64,000 bases of DNA from Bacteroidia bacterium (GTDB lineage Bacteria; Bacteroidota; Bacteroidia; AKYH767-A; OLB10). The stretch lies in assembly GCA_037045145.1 (NCBI GenBank), contig JBAOIA010000011.1:124001-188000 (forward strand), read 5' to 3'. Of this stretch, positions 24,110 through 33,338 are shown piece by piece (position 1 is the stretch's first letter; each line of letters starts with the position of its first letter). The notes under the pieces were generated by a model that saw nothing but the letters and a program-made list of their open reading frames with translations, was not told the origin of the DNA and made no database searches. The position numbers and the translations under genes are program-made.

Positions 24110-25347
24110 TGATAAGATAATGGTTTAAGAATTGCCTGAAGCAACATTAATCCTTGCATTTCATATCCTGCACGGTTCAGGTGAATTCGTCTGGCATCAC
24201 TCATTTTATTTTTTGCAAAACGAAACATACTTCCTTTTCCCCCTGAACATTCATAAAGATCAAAAAATGCAATTTTATTTTCTAAGCAATATTTCTGAAG
24301 GAGATTTCTGATTGTAATTACATTTGGGTTTGGCGCAAACACACCTCGTCTGATACGTTTGCATGATTCTTGCGGTGAGGTAATTAATATTGATGCTGAT
24401 GGTGAAACATACCTGAGTTTGGCTATAAAGGAATCTACTGTCTGAATAAATACTGTTCCATCAAAATTCTTTGCAAAAGCCTCGTTCGTGCCAAATGAAA
24501 GTATATAGAGATCAGCATTCAGTTCTGGTACTTGTTCAAAAAACAATGGTTGACCAAGAAAGCTTTGGTACTCTGCACCATTTACACCAATATTATGATA
24601 GACAACACCCGAGCTATCATTCAACAGGTTTAAACCAAATAAAGCAAAAGATGTGTCTGAATTGATTTTAATCTTACAGTTTGATAAATAGTTAAGTAAT
24701 CTGAATTCTTTAATTCCAGTTGCAAGCTTTATTGGATTCACAGCTTCTGTTATTTCCAGACTATCGCTTGCAGTCATACCGGTGCTATCAGGTTTATAAA
24801 AAACCTGTACACTGTTAAATTTATAATCTATACCTTCATTATTTCGCAAACTAATACCTACAGATGGATTACTATCGTTTGTTGTTACTGAAAATCCGCT
24901 TATGCCTGTTGCAAGAGAATCTTTAGTAACAACATTTCTACTTCCATTCCAGATATTTTGAGAAAAAGAAACATAGTCATGCGGGCCATTAGAACGTGCA
25001 AGTCTGTAGGGAAACACCATTCCTCTGCCCGCATTACCATAGCGTTGTTGCAAGCCTCTGCGAACCATTCCTGAAAAATATCCTGCCTGCAAATGCGAAT
25101 CGCCAATATGCACAATGTTAATTTTATTTCCTTTGGATTTACAATACAACAGTTTATTATAAAAATTCTTCAAAGCCTCCTGTTGCTCAATAATTGCTGA
25201 GTCAGGCTTAAGAAATTTCAATAAAGACATTTTTTGTGCAATAAATTTTTCGTATTGCAACACAGGCATTGTAGTATCGGAATCATTTTGTGCATGACAA
25301 CTTGTACAAAATATCAACAGAGAAAGAATTAAAAGTGTTCTTATCAT
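24106..25347 (-). CDS. Exported SGNH/GDSL hydrolase-like protein (first-generation acetyltransfer partner candidate)
   Basis: 413 residues with an N-terminal export signal (LLILSLLIFCTSCHAQ). It may be a lipoprotein with Cys17 or cleaved after residue 20. Block I of the SGNH fold is NIVHIGDSHLQAGY (77-90), with nucleophile Ser84. Block III is ILSFGTNEAF with the Asn. The final block is DARRIHLNRAGY with the catalytic His. About 120 residues are inserted between blocks I and III (a beta-rich region at about 110-230), as in PatB or AlgX-type proteins. It overlaps both its upstream SGNH neighbour and the downstream MBOAT gene by four bases, so the three are translationally coupled. It could be the periplasmic O-acetyltransferase or an esterase. 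Confidence 0.85.
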   Translation of the reverse strand: MIRTLLILSLLIFCTSCHAQNDSDTTMPVLQYEKFIAQKMSLLKFLKPDSAIIEQQEALKNFYNKLLYCKSKGNKINIVHIGDSHLQAGYFSGMVRRGLQQRYGNAGRGMVFPYRLARSNGPHDYVSFSQNIWNGSRNVVTKDSLATGISGFSVTTNDSNPSVGISLRNNEGIDYKFNSVQVFYKPDSTGMTASDSLEITEAVNPIKLATGIKEFRLLNYLSNCKIKINSDTSFALFGLNLLNDSSGVVYHNIGVNGAEYQSFLGQPLFFEQVPELNADLYILSFGTNEAFAKNFDGTVFIQTVDSFIAKLRYVSPSASILITSPQESCKRIRRGVFAPNPNVITIRNLLQKYCLENKIAFFDLYECSGGKGSMFRFAKNKMSDARRIHLNRAGYEMQGLMLLQAILKPLSYQ

Positions 25348-26741
25348 TGTTTTGCCTGAGGATCAATTATTGTATCTTTTTTCACTTCCATAACACTCAC
25401 TGTTTTACTATATCTATCATAGCTTTTAATAATATCATCATACAGCATTCCGGCAATTTTTCTTCCTCCTGCAAAATTAGGATGCGTGTAATCTAAATTA
25501 GCCAATCGCGGATTACCCTCAGCCCAACCCACCATGCTGTTATAACCTCCCATTGCTTCATATAAATTATAAAAGGCTACATTACTTCTTTGTGCAATTC
25601 GTTTTTGCAATTCTACAAATACCGGAATATCCGGTTCTGTTTCATAGCCATCTTCTGCACGATAACTTTTATCTCCAACACTCATTATTAGTATTGATGC
25701 ATCTGGGAATGCTTCTTTAATGTAGTTTAATGTTTTCTGAAAAGAAGAAGCATACCAACTATAATTTTTAATATCATGTGCTACTACATTTAAACCATAG
25801 CTCAGAATTATCAGTTTGTAATTTTCTTTTGTTCCAAGATTTTTTAATTCCCCAAAAGGAATATTTGAAAGCGGAATACCAGAATTTCCCCGAAATGAAA
25901 AATTATCTACATAAACACCCTTGCCATTGTCGAAGTAAAGCCCATGTATCTCGCAACCCGGCTTCTCAAAAGTTAATTTTATTCCTTTTATAGTTTTGTT
26001 CTTTACCAATTCAATTTCTTTAAATGCAGTAACACTATCAATCGGAAAAACATCAGCAGTGTCTTCATTCAGAATAAAACTTGCTGCCGGGCACTGCCGA
26101 CAAATTATTTTTACTTCAGAATAGACAGGGTATAATCTGCTTGTTTTGTAATCAACCCAGCTACCTTTTGACGAAACAAAGCTATATCCTCCAATTCCAA
26201 GTTTAAAATTTTGCCTTGGCTTTTTTATAAAACTATAAACCTGCCAGTCGTCAGAAAAAGTTTGTCTTATTGTTTGTCTGAATTGTGCTACCGGTGAAGT
26301 AACAGGAACAAAACCAACACCGCTGCCACCAAATAATTTTTGCATTAATTTTCTAAAATCCTGTGTTACCAAATCTCCTTCAATCATTGAATCACCGAAC
26401 CAAGCAATCCTGATTTTTCCATTTTCATTTTCATTATTGTGTAATGCTTCAAAAAATTCAGATAAATCAAGTTCACCAATTTTGTAATTTACTTTAACGG
26501 ACGATGATTTAGCTGTGTCTTTTAATACCGGCTTAATTGTGTCATTCTTAAAAAATACGGAATCATTAACAATTGCTAAATTTTGTGTCTCATCTTTTTT
26601 ACTTTTCTTATTAACAATATCGCTATAGAGGTTAATTTTTTTACTTCCTTTCAGATAATTTGGCATTACTGATATAGCAGATAATATTACTGTAATGAAA
26701 AACAGAATTTTTACAGGTTCATTATTTCGGAATTTTTTCAC
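25344..26741 (-). CDS. Membrane-anchored SGNH/GDSL hydrolase-like protein
   Basis: 465 residues. One membrane anchor at about residues 10-28 (VKILFFITVILSAISVMP) is followed by a low-complexity linker to about 85. The SGNH domain then starts at RIAWFGDSMIEGD, with nucleophile Ser118. Block III is LSYGLNVVAHD, where Asn replaces the usual position after Gly. The catalytic Asp/His block is LDYTHPNFAGGRKIAG. A central beta insert (about 165-290) separates blocks I and III, as in the partner gene. It is paralogous in layout to the next gene but clearly diverged. It starts 15 bases after the glucosaminidase gene, within the same operon. Confidence 0.84.
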   Translation of the reverse strand: MKKFRNNEPVKILFFITVILSAISVMPNYLKGSKKINLYSDIVNKKSKKDETQNLAIVNDSVFFKNDTIKPVLKDTAKSSSVKVNYKIGELDLSEFFEALHNNENENGKIRIAWFGDSMIEGDLVTQDFRKLMQKLFGGSGVGFVPVTSPVAQFRQTIRQTFSDDWQVYSFIKKPRQNFKLGIGGYSFVSSKGSWVDYKTSRLYPVYSEVKIICRQCPAASFILNEDTADVFPIDSVTAFKEIELVKNKTIKGIKLTFEKPGCEIHGLYFDNGKGVYVDNFSFRGNSGIPLSNIPFGELKNLGTKENYKLIILSYGLNVVAHDIKNYSWYASSFQKTLNYIKEAFPDASILIMSVGDKSYRAEDGYETEPDIPVFVELQKRIAQRSNVAFYNLYEAMGGYNSMVGWAEGNPRLANLDYTHPNFAGGRKIAGMLYDDIIKSYDRYSKTVSVMEVKKDTIIDPQAKQ

Positions 26742-26756
26742 AGCTTTTTATTGACT

Positions 26757-27233
26757 TTACTGAGCAGTACGAGCTTTAACCAATTTTAACACCTTAATGT
26801 AATGAGGAGAACGAGCGTATTTTATTCGTTTCAGAAAATCATAATAATTTTCTGAATGGTTTGTATAAAATTTATCTTGCCATTTTTTATAATAATCAAC
26901 ACTTGCTTGCCAATTGATAAAACTCATATAGTGTTTTGTAAAACGAAAGGCAAAAAGATTGTTTTTATCCATTAGAAGTTTGGCTTTGAAGTGTCCTGTT
27001 TCGAGCAATGCTTGTTTTAATACTATATCAGAATTTAAAACTCCAATACTGTCCATATAATTTTTAACATCATTAATATTTATTCTTGGTTTATTATAAT
27101 ACTTCTCCTTTTTATGCTTCTTGGCAACAACTTTTGTAGAATCAGAAAATGCAAACAGAGTTCCGCTATTGAATATTGCAGCAATCAAAAAAAGAAAAGT
27201 GTATTGTTTGATATTATTAAAAAAAAACTTCAT
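26757..27233 (-). CDS. Exported glucosaminidase-domain protein (FlgJ/Bax-like)
   Basis: 158 residues. An N-terminal hydrophobic signal (TFLFLIAAIFNSGTLFA) is followed by a basic linker and a short glucosaminidase domain. Its diagnostic phrase VLKQALLETGHFKAKLL has the catalytic Glu78, and MDKNNLFAFRF follows. These enzymes cut beta-1,4 bonds in peptidoglycan glycan strands. At 158 residues it is a minimal domain, shorter than FlgJ or Bax. It is the first gene of the operon with two SGNH proteins and an MBOAT acyltransferase. This points to peptidoglycan as the glycan handled by the operon, though this is inference. The IS1182 element lies 84 bp upstream of its start. Confidence 0.85.
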   Translation of the reverse strand: MKFFFNNIKQYTFLFLIAAIFNSGTLFAFSDSTKVVAKKHKKEKYYNKPRININDVKNYMDSIGVLNSDIVLKQALLETGHFKAKLLMDKNNLFAFRFTKHYMSFINWQASVDYYKKWQDKFYTNHSENYYDFLKRIKYARSPHYIKVLKLVKARTAQ

Positions 27234-27316
27234 TGGTGCAAAATTATCAATTTATATATGCCTTTAGTGCTGACTTTTACTCTTTGTAATAACGCTGAAA
27301 AAGTATTTAAAAACAG

Positions 27317-29150
27317 AAGAGGCTGTCTCAAAAGTAGGCAGCCTCTTTTGATTTTTTAGAAAATCAAAGGTTATTAACAAAAAAAGAATAGTTATCCAAA
27401 AGGGAAAGAAGGAAAGGTGATGCAACTAAATTTGTTGCATGAGCAAAACCAATATAGTATTCAAACCATATCAGTTTAATCCGCAAATGTTGTTGCCACC
27501 GAGTTTTGATGAACTCATTGATAAGAATCATCCGGTGCGTGTAGTACAACAAATCATCAGCGAAATTAAAATAGATGGGCTGATTGATCAGTATAAAGGA
27601 GGTGGTACAAGTTCATATCATCCACGTATGCTATTAAGCGCCATTGTGTTCGCTTATTTAAGCAATACGTACAGCAGTCGTAAAATAGAAGCGGCCCTGA
27701 AAGAGAACATCCATTACATGTGGCTAACGGGTATGAGTACACCGGATCATAATACGATTAACCGTTTTCGCAGTTCGAAATTAAAAAATGAGATTAAAGA
27801 AATATTTGCCCAGGTGGTAACCCTGTTGGTAAAGGAAGAACTGGTTAGTATAGAAGAAGTTTATACCGATGGCACCAAGATAGAAGCCAATGCCAACAAA
27901 TACACCTTTGTGTGGGGCAAAGCCATCAAAACGCAAAAGGAAAAAATAGCAAAACAGTTAGAAGCGTTGTGGAACTACAGCCAGCAAGTTGCCGTAGAAG
28001 AATTAAAAGATACCGAACCGATTGATTTTAAGAACATCGATGCAGCAAAAGTAAAAGCTGTGGCAGCGCAGATTGATGAGGCATTGAAAAACAAACAGGT
28101 TGAAAAAAAAACTCTTGACCAAATCAAAAAAGCAAAAACCGATTTTGTAAAGCGCATGGAAAAGTATGAGCAACAAGAGGCCATACTGGGTAATCGAAAC
28201 AGTTACAGCAAAACCGATCCGGATGCAACTTTTATGCGTATGAAGGAAGACCACATGCGTAACGGACAACTTAAAGCCGGATATAATTTACAAGCCAGTT
28301 CATGTCCCGGTAAAAAAATATTTTGTGTGAACTACAGCTTGCATCAAAAACCAACCGACACCACTACTCTCATTCCGCACATCAATCAATATCAACAACT
28401 TTACGGTAGTTATCCAAAGAGCATCACAGCAGATGCCGGATACGGGTCGCACGAAAACTATCAGTTCCTGCAAAACAACAGCATTGAGGGCTATGTTAAA
28501 TACAACACCTTTGATAAAGAACAAAAGCGCAAAGCCACCTATAAGAAAGGATTTAAGAGTGATGAACTTTATTACAATAAGGAGCAAGATTGCTACTACT
28601 GCCCAATGGGTCAACGCATGCAATACATCAGTACTTCAACACGCACAACCGAAAATGGATATACACAACAGGTAAAAAAATACCAGACGCAAAACTGCAA
28701 CGGATGCCCGTTAAGAAGCGTATGTCATCAATCAAAAAACAACAGAACAATCGAAGTCAATCAGCAACTGATCCAACTGAAAAATAAAGCCAATGAAAAT
28801 TTGAAAAGTGAACAAGGCATCGCCCATCGAAAAAAAAGATGCTACACCATAGAGCCTGTGTTTGCTTGCCTCAAGCAAAACAAAAATTTTAAACGGTTCA
28901 TGCTGCGATCTATTCCTAAAGTAGAGATAGAGGCCGGATTGTGCCTGATCGGATTTAATCTCAAACAAAAAGCACTCTTGAACTGAAAAAAATCAAAAAA
29001 AGGATGTCATAATCATTAAAAACATCTCCTAATGCACCATAACGTCCTTCAGGAATAAAAATAAAACTTGATTTCTTTTTAATCATCTGCCTCTATAAAG
29101 CAGTATATAAAAAAAGGCTGCCTCAATTTATTGTTTTGAGACAGCCTCTT
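27317..29150 (+). mobile_element. Complete IS1182-family insertion sequence
   Basis: 1834 bp bounded by a perfect 17-bp terminal inverted repeat, AAGAGGCTGTCTCAAAA at 27317-27333 and its reverse complement at 29134-29150. One intact transposase gene lies inside on the plus strand. The flanking triplet CAG appears on both sides (27314-27316 and 29151-29153), which may be a very short target duplication. The element sits 22 bp after the cytochrome oxidase subunit I stop and 84 bp before the glucosaminidase gene. Each end also folds into a hairpin (27317-27325 with 27339-27347; 29116-29126 with 29136-29146), followed by a T-tract inward. These should stop outside transcripts from entering the element. 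Confidence 0.93.
27439..28986 (+). CDS. IS1182-family transposase
   Basis: 515 residues, a DDE-type transposase. The N-terminal domain (FKPYQFNPQMLLPPSFDELI ... HPVRVV) and YHPRMLLSAIVFAYLSNTYS are typical of IS1182. The DDE catalytic residues lie in VYTDGTKIEANAN, ITADAGYGSHENY and YTIEPVFACLKQN. A Cys-rich insert (CYYCPMG ... CNGCPLRSVC) between the second Asp and the Glu is also a family feature. The frame is complete and undamaged, so the element may be active. The gene starts 106 bp inside the left end. Confidence 0.95.
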   Translation: MSKTNIVFKPYQFNPQMLLPPSFDELIDKNHPVRVVQQIISEIKIDGLIDQYKGGGTSSYHPRMLLSAIVFAYLSNTYSSRKIEAALKENIHYMWLTGMSTPDHNTINRFRSSKLKNEIKEIFAQVVTLLVKEELVSIEEVYTDGTKIEANANKYTFVWGKAIKTQKEKIAKQLEALWNYSQQVAVEELKDTEPIDFKNIDAAKVKAVAAQIDEALKNKQVEKKTLDQIKKAKTDFVKRMEKYEQQEAILGNRNSYSKTDPDATFMRMKEDHMRNGQLKAGYNLQASSCPGKKIFCVNYSLHQKPTDTTTLIPHINQYQQLYGSYPKSITADAGYGSHENYQFLQNNSIEGYVKYNTFDKEQKRKATYKKGFKSDELYYNKEQDCYYCPMGQRMQYISTSTRTTENGYTQQVKKYQTQNCNGCPLRSVCHQSKNNRTIEVNQQLIQLKNKANENLKSEQGIAHRKKRCYTIEPVFACLKQNKNFKRFMLRSIPKVEIEAGLCLIGFNLKQKALLN

Positions 29151-29172
29151 CAGAAATAATTATTAATTCACG

Positions 29173-30993
29173 TTACTCTTCACCCGGAAGGTTTGAGTTT
29201 TTTGTTTGCGAAAAAGGAATTGTTTGAGGAATATAATCATCATCTGCGCCTGGTTTACTGTAGTCATAAGGCCAACGATAAACTGTTGGTACAGGACCAC
29301 TCCAATTGCCATGAATACCTGTTCCTGCAGGCGATGTCCATTCAAGTGTATTACTATGCCATGGATTCTGAGGTGCTTTCTTTCCTTTAAAGATGGAATA
29401 GACAAAGTTGAAAAGAAAAATAACTTGTGCAATTGCCGCAAGGAAAGCAAAAAGAGTAATTATTGTGTTTATATTTAAAAACACATCAAAACCTTCATAA
29501 GCAGAATTTGAATAATATCTTCTTGGAACACCACCAAGTCCTATAAAGTGCATTGGGAAAAATACACCATAAACAGCTATCAGTGTCAGCCAGAAATGTA
29601 CATAACCTAAGGTTTTATTCATCATTCGGCCAAACATTCTAGGAAACCAATGATAAACACCGGCTAACATTCCAAATATTGCTGATGCACCCATTACAAC
29701 GTGAAAGTGGGCAACAACAAAGTAGGTATCATGTACATTGATGTCTAATGCTGAATCACCAAGAATAATTCCGGTCAATCCACCGGAAATAAATAACGAC
29801 ACCAATCCAATTGCAAAACACATGGCCGGTGTGAGTTGTATTTTTGCTCGCCATAAAGTAGCTAAGTAATTAAACACTTTAACAGCTGAAGGAATTGCTA
29901 CAAGTAATGTGGTAAATGTAAATACAGCCCCAAGGAAAGGATTCATTCCTGTTACAAACATGTGGTGTCCCCATACAATACATGATAAAAATGCAATGGC
30001 CATTAATGAGCCAACCATGGCTTTGTACCCAAATATTGGTTTACGACCCATTGTTGACAACACTTCAGATGTCAAACCAAATGCAGGAAGTATGATAATA
30101 TATACTTCGGGGTGACCTAAGAACCAGAACAAGTGCTCATACAACACAGGACTTCCACCTGATTGTGGTAAAGCTACTCCGCCAATAAAAATATCTGAAA
30201 GGTAAAAACTTGTTCCAAAACTTCTGTCAAATACCAAAAGTAATGCTGCTGCAAAAAGAACCGGGAATGTCAATACACCAAGTATTGCAGTAATAAAGAA
30301 TGCCCATACTGTTAATGGAAGCCTGGTCATACTCATTCCTTTTGTACGAAGATTGATTACCGTACAGATATAATTGATACCCCCAAGTAACGACTGGACA
30401 ATAAAGAAAACCATACTCACCAACCAAAGTGTCATACCAAGGCCAGAACCCGGCATTGCTTGTGGTAAGGCACTTAATGGTGGATATACTGTCCATCCTC
30501 CTGCTGCTGGGCCTGTTTCAATATAAACGGAATAAGTCATTACTGCGCAAGACAGGAAGAAAAACCAAAAGCTTAGCATATTTAAAAAGCCCGATGCCAT
30601 ATCACGTGCACCAACTTGTAAAGGAATAAGCAGGTTACTGAAAGTTCCGCTAAGTCCACCTGTTAAAACAAAGAACACCATAATGGTTCCATGTATTGTT
30701 ACAAGCGCCATATAGAATCCCGGATCTAGTCTTCCACCTTTACCCCATTTACCAATCAAACTTTCCAGAAAAGCAAATTTGGTATCAGGAAATCCTAATT
30801 GCAAACGAAATATTAATGACATGTACATTCCGAAAAATGCCATAATGATTGCTGTAATCAGATATTGTTTGGCAATGGTTTTATGGTCCTGGCTGAAAAT
30901 ATATTTTGTCCAGAATGTTTCGTGATGTTCGTGATCATGTGTGTGATCATCGTGATGTTCTATTGCAACATCTGCTGTATGTTTTACGTCCAT
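29173..30993 (-). CDS. ctaD: Cytochrome c oxidase subunit I (heme-copper oxidase, type A)
   Basis: 606 residues with 12 membrane segments. It is the catalytic subunit that reduces O2 at the heme a3-CuB centre and pumps protons. Seen are the low-spin heme His in TIHGTIMVFFV, GHPEVYIIILPAFG (CuB His, Glu of the D channel and Tyr), WGHHMFVTG (two CuB His), and HDTYFVVAHFHVVMG (heme a3 and a His). The GHPEVY glutamate marks an A1-type enzyme. The N-terminus has an unusual His/Asp-rich stretch (HHDDHTHDHEHHE at residues 13-25), which may bind metal. It is the last gene of the ActABCDEF-cox operon, and the IS element begins 22 bp after its stop. Confidence 0.97.
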   Translation of the reverse strand: MDVKHTADVAIEHHDDHTHDHEHHETFWTKYIFSQDHKTIAKQYLITAIIMAFFGMYMSLIFRLQLGFPDTKFAFLESLIGKWGKGGRLDPGFYMALVTIHGTIMVFFVLTGGLSGTFSNLLIPLQVGARDMASGFLNMLSFWFFFLSCAVMTYSVYIETGPAAGGWTVYPPLSALPQAMPGSGLGMTLWLVSMVFFIVQSLLGGINYICTVINLRTKGMSMTRLPLTVWAFFITAILGVLTFPVLFAAALLLVFDRSFGTSFYLSDIFIGGVALPQSGGSPVLYEHLFWFLGHPEVYIIILPAFGLTSEVLSTMGRKPIFGYKAMVGSLMAIAFLSCIVWGHHMFVTGMNPFLGAVFTFTTLLVAIPSAVKVFNYLATLWRAKIQLTPAMCFAIGLVSLFISGGLTGIILGDSALDINVHDTYFVVAHFHVVMGASAIFGMLAGVYHWFPRMFGRMMNKTLGYVHFWLTLIAVYGVFFPMHFIGLGGVPRRYYSNSAYEGFDVFLNINTIITLFAFLAAIAQVIFLFNFVYSIFKGKKAPQNPWHSNTLEWTSPAGTGIHGNWSGPVPTVYRWPYDYSKPGADDDYIPQTIPFSQTKNSNLPGEE

Positions 30994-31044
30994 TATACTA
31001 TTATTCTTAGCCTAAATTATATTGAACAAAAGAAATTATCAAAT

Positions 31045-32070
31045 TTAAATTGTTTCACTGCTGTTTGCAGTATTGTTTAATGTACTCACCGGAGGTGCAG
31101 CTTTAACTTCAGAAGCTTTTTTCTGTGATTTCAACCATGCTTTAAAATCAGCAGGTGTGTCAACCACCACTTTCATTTTCATGGTGTAATGTGCAACACC
31201 ACAAATTTTGTTACAAAGCAACACATAGTCAAACTTATCATTACCTGTAATCTTTCGCATTTCAGCTGTGGTAATTGTAGGTTTAAATGAGAAAAACGTA
31301 TTCATACCGGGTACTAAGTTCATTTGTGCTCTGAAGTGTGGAAAATATGCGCTGTGAATTACGTCACGTGCATTAAATTGAAATTTCAATTCCTGTCCAA
31401 GTGGAATATGCATTTCATTGCCTGTTGTATAGATATCATCTTTTACAGCGGGATCATTTGCATCTAATCCTAATGGATTATCATCAGTAATGAGTTTATA
31501 GTTGGATTTTCCCAGTGTATTATCAGGTCCGCTAAAACGGGTAATCCATGCAAACTGATATCCATAAACCTGAACATTCATGCTGTTTTCTTTTTCAGAA
31601 AAGATACCGTTCCATTGTTTCAAACCGGTAATGATCAAAGTAGTTAATACAATTGTTGGAACTATTGTCCAGATTAATTCAAGTTTATAGTTTTCAGGAT
31701 AAAAATAAGCTTCATGCTTTTTGATATCTCTATACTTATAAGAGAAATAAAACAAAGCTATTTGAGTGATAAAGAAAACTATACCAATGATTGCCCAGTT
31801 AATATTTAAAAGTTTATCCAATCCAACACCGTGTTCAGATGCAGAGACCGGAAGCAAATGTTTGGAATAGTCAATTGTAAGATAAATTATAAGACCAAGA
31901 CCAAGAACCATAAATACAATAAAACCATACCCATTGGAATTATTGTGTCTAATCTCTTCTTCTTGTGAGTCACTGCTACCGGTTAGTTCCGAGGATAATT
32001 GTACAATAGTCATTAGTCTAACTAAAACAAGAATGCCAAGCAGGATTGATATTGTTATTAAAAGTGTCAT
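31045..32070 (-). CDS. ctaC: Cytochrome c oxidase subunit II
   Basis: 341 residues. It takes electrons from cytochrome c through CuA and passes them to subunit I. Three hydrophobic segments are visible: one at the extreme N-terminus, one at about 45-65 and one near 95-110. The CuA domain contains HSAYFPHFRAQMN, with the first His ligand, and CNKICGVAHYTM (286-297), with both Cys, the bridging Glu/Ile position, His and Met ligands. No cytochrome c domain is fused at the C-terminus, so a separate c-type cytochrome must deliver electrons. The subunit is longer than usual at the N-terminus. It lies 37 bp after actF. Confidence 0.95.
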   Translation of the reverse strand: MTLLITISILLGILVLVRLMTIVQLSSELTGSSDSQEEEIRHNNSNGYGFIVFMVLGLGLIIYLTIDYSKHLLPVSASEHGVGLDKLLNINWAIIGIVFFITQIALFYFSYKYRDIKKHEAYFYPENYKLELIWTIVPTIVLTTLIITGLKQWNGIFSEKENSMNVQVYGYQFAWITRFSGPDNTLGKSNYKLITDDNPLGLDANDPAVKDDIYTTGNEMHIPLGQELKFQFNARDVIHSAYFPHFRAQMNLVPGMNTFFSFKPTITTAEMRKITGNDKFDYVLLCNKICGVAHYTMKMKVVVDTPADFKAWLKSQKKASEVKAAPPVSTLNNTANSSETI

Positions 32071-32107
32071 GTCTTAATATTACAGATTTGTGTTAAAGTC
32101 TTTTATA

Positions 32108-33310
32108 TTATAAAATAAAATGCTCGCTCTCCTGAAGCATTGGATGTTTCTGAGGAAGGAGTGATAATTTGCTAAGTGCATTAAATACAACGAATATAAA
32201 CATTCCCATAAAACCAATGGTTGTACCAATTTCCAGGATTCCTATTGTACCTTTTTCGTGCATAATTCCCGGCACTACCATCAGATAGGTGTCTATCCAG
32301 TGGCCAACAAAAATTACAGAGCCTAATATTGCCAATAAACGTAATTTTCTTTTTGCATCACGAGTCATTAAAATTACAAAAGGAAGAATGAAGTTAACTA
32401 AAAAGTTGGTTACAAAAAGAGTTTTGTAATAGTCTTGTCTTTCCATAAAATAGGTTACTTCTTCGGGAAGGTTAGCATACCAAATGAGCATGAACTGTGC
32501 AAACCATAAATAGGTCCAGAATATACTGAAAGCAAAAATAAACTTGCCTACATCATGTAAGTGATTTTCGTTTAAATGATGCAGATATCCCTGACTGCGC
32601 AGATAAACAATTATTAGAGCAATTACACCTAGTGAACTAACAAAAATTCCTGAAAAAGTGTACCAGCCATACAGTGTGCTAAACCAGTGTGAATCTATTG
32701 ACATTACAAAATCCCAGGCAGAGGTTGATGAGGTAACTGCAAAAAGAACAAGAAAAATAATACTGAGTTTACGACTACGGTTATGATGTTCTATAGCACC
32801 TGTTAAATCTTCTTTCATTGCATGTTTACGCAACAAAACTGCGAAGCCATACCATATAACAAAGTATGCCACCATTCGAATTAAGAAGAATGGGACATTT
32901 AGGTATGCACTTTTACCTGCTAAAATTTCATCATAATCCGGATTGGGTTTTCCATCAGGCAATGTTTCCATAACTAACTCATGGTGTGTCCAATGCCAGA
33001 TATGATGACCTGCGGCAAAAAATAAAATGAGCATAATGACACCACTAATCCAAAGGTATTGCGACATAGCTAATGGAATTCTAATGATGTAAACACTCCA
33101 GCCAACTTCTGCAGCATATTGTACTGCGTAAAAAAACAAGCCACCTAATGCTATGGTTAAAAAGTAAAAGTTGTTGTGCATGAGGTTTGCCCATGTTTGA
33201 TCCGGATTTGTAGCAAAGCTTATTCCAATTGAAATTGCACCTATCGCCATGAGAATAAACGAAAGGGTTTTCAGCTTACTTGAAAAGGTATATGTGAGAT
33301 TGTCCTGCAT
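32108..33310 (-). CDS. actF: Alternative complex III subunit ActF
   Basis: 400 residues with about 10 membrane segments, related to NrfD-like ActC but diverged. ACIII oxidises menaquinol and reduces cytochrome c. Conserved ActF features seen here are the His-rich loop AAGHHIWHWTHHE at about 99-111, FYAVQYAAEVGWSVYIIR at 56-73, and DFVMSIDSHWFSTLYGWY. It follows actE with a 28-bp gap and precedes oxidase subunit II. Gene order matches the ACIII-caa3 clusters known in this phylum. Confidence 0.93.
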   Translation of the reverse strand: MQDNLTYTFSSKLKTLSFILMAIGAISIGISFATNPDQTWANLMHNNFYFLTIALGGLFFYAVQYAAEVGWSVYIIRIPLAMSQYLWISGVIMLILFFAAGHHIWHWTHHELVMETLPDGKPNPDYDEILAGKSAYLNVPFFLIRMVAYFVIWYGFAVLLRKHAMKEDLTGAIEHHNRSRKLSIIFLVLFAVTSSTSAWDFVMSIDSHWFSTLYGWYTFSGIFVSSLGVIALIIVYLRSQGYLHHLNENHLHDVGKFIFAFSIFWTYLWFAQFMLIWYANLPEEVTYFMERQDYYKTLFVTNFLVNFILPFVILMTRDAKRKLRLLAILGSVIFVGHWIDTYLMVVPGIMHEKGTIGILEIGTTIGFMGMFIFVVFNALSKLSLLPQKHPMLQESEHFIL

Positions 33311-33338
33311 AGTATTATCTTAAATAGGCTGCGTTATG

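Noticed and set aside
31045..31080. Cytochrome c domain fused to oxidase subunit II, as in caa3 oxidases.
   Set aside because: The protein ends about 45 residues after the CuA Met ligand, and there is no CXXCH.
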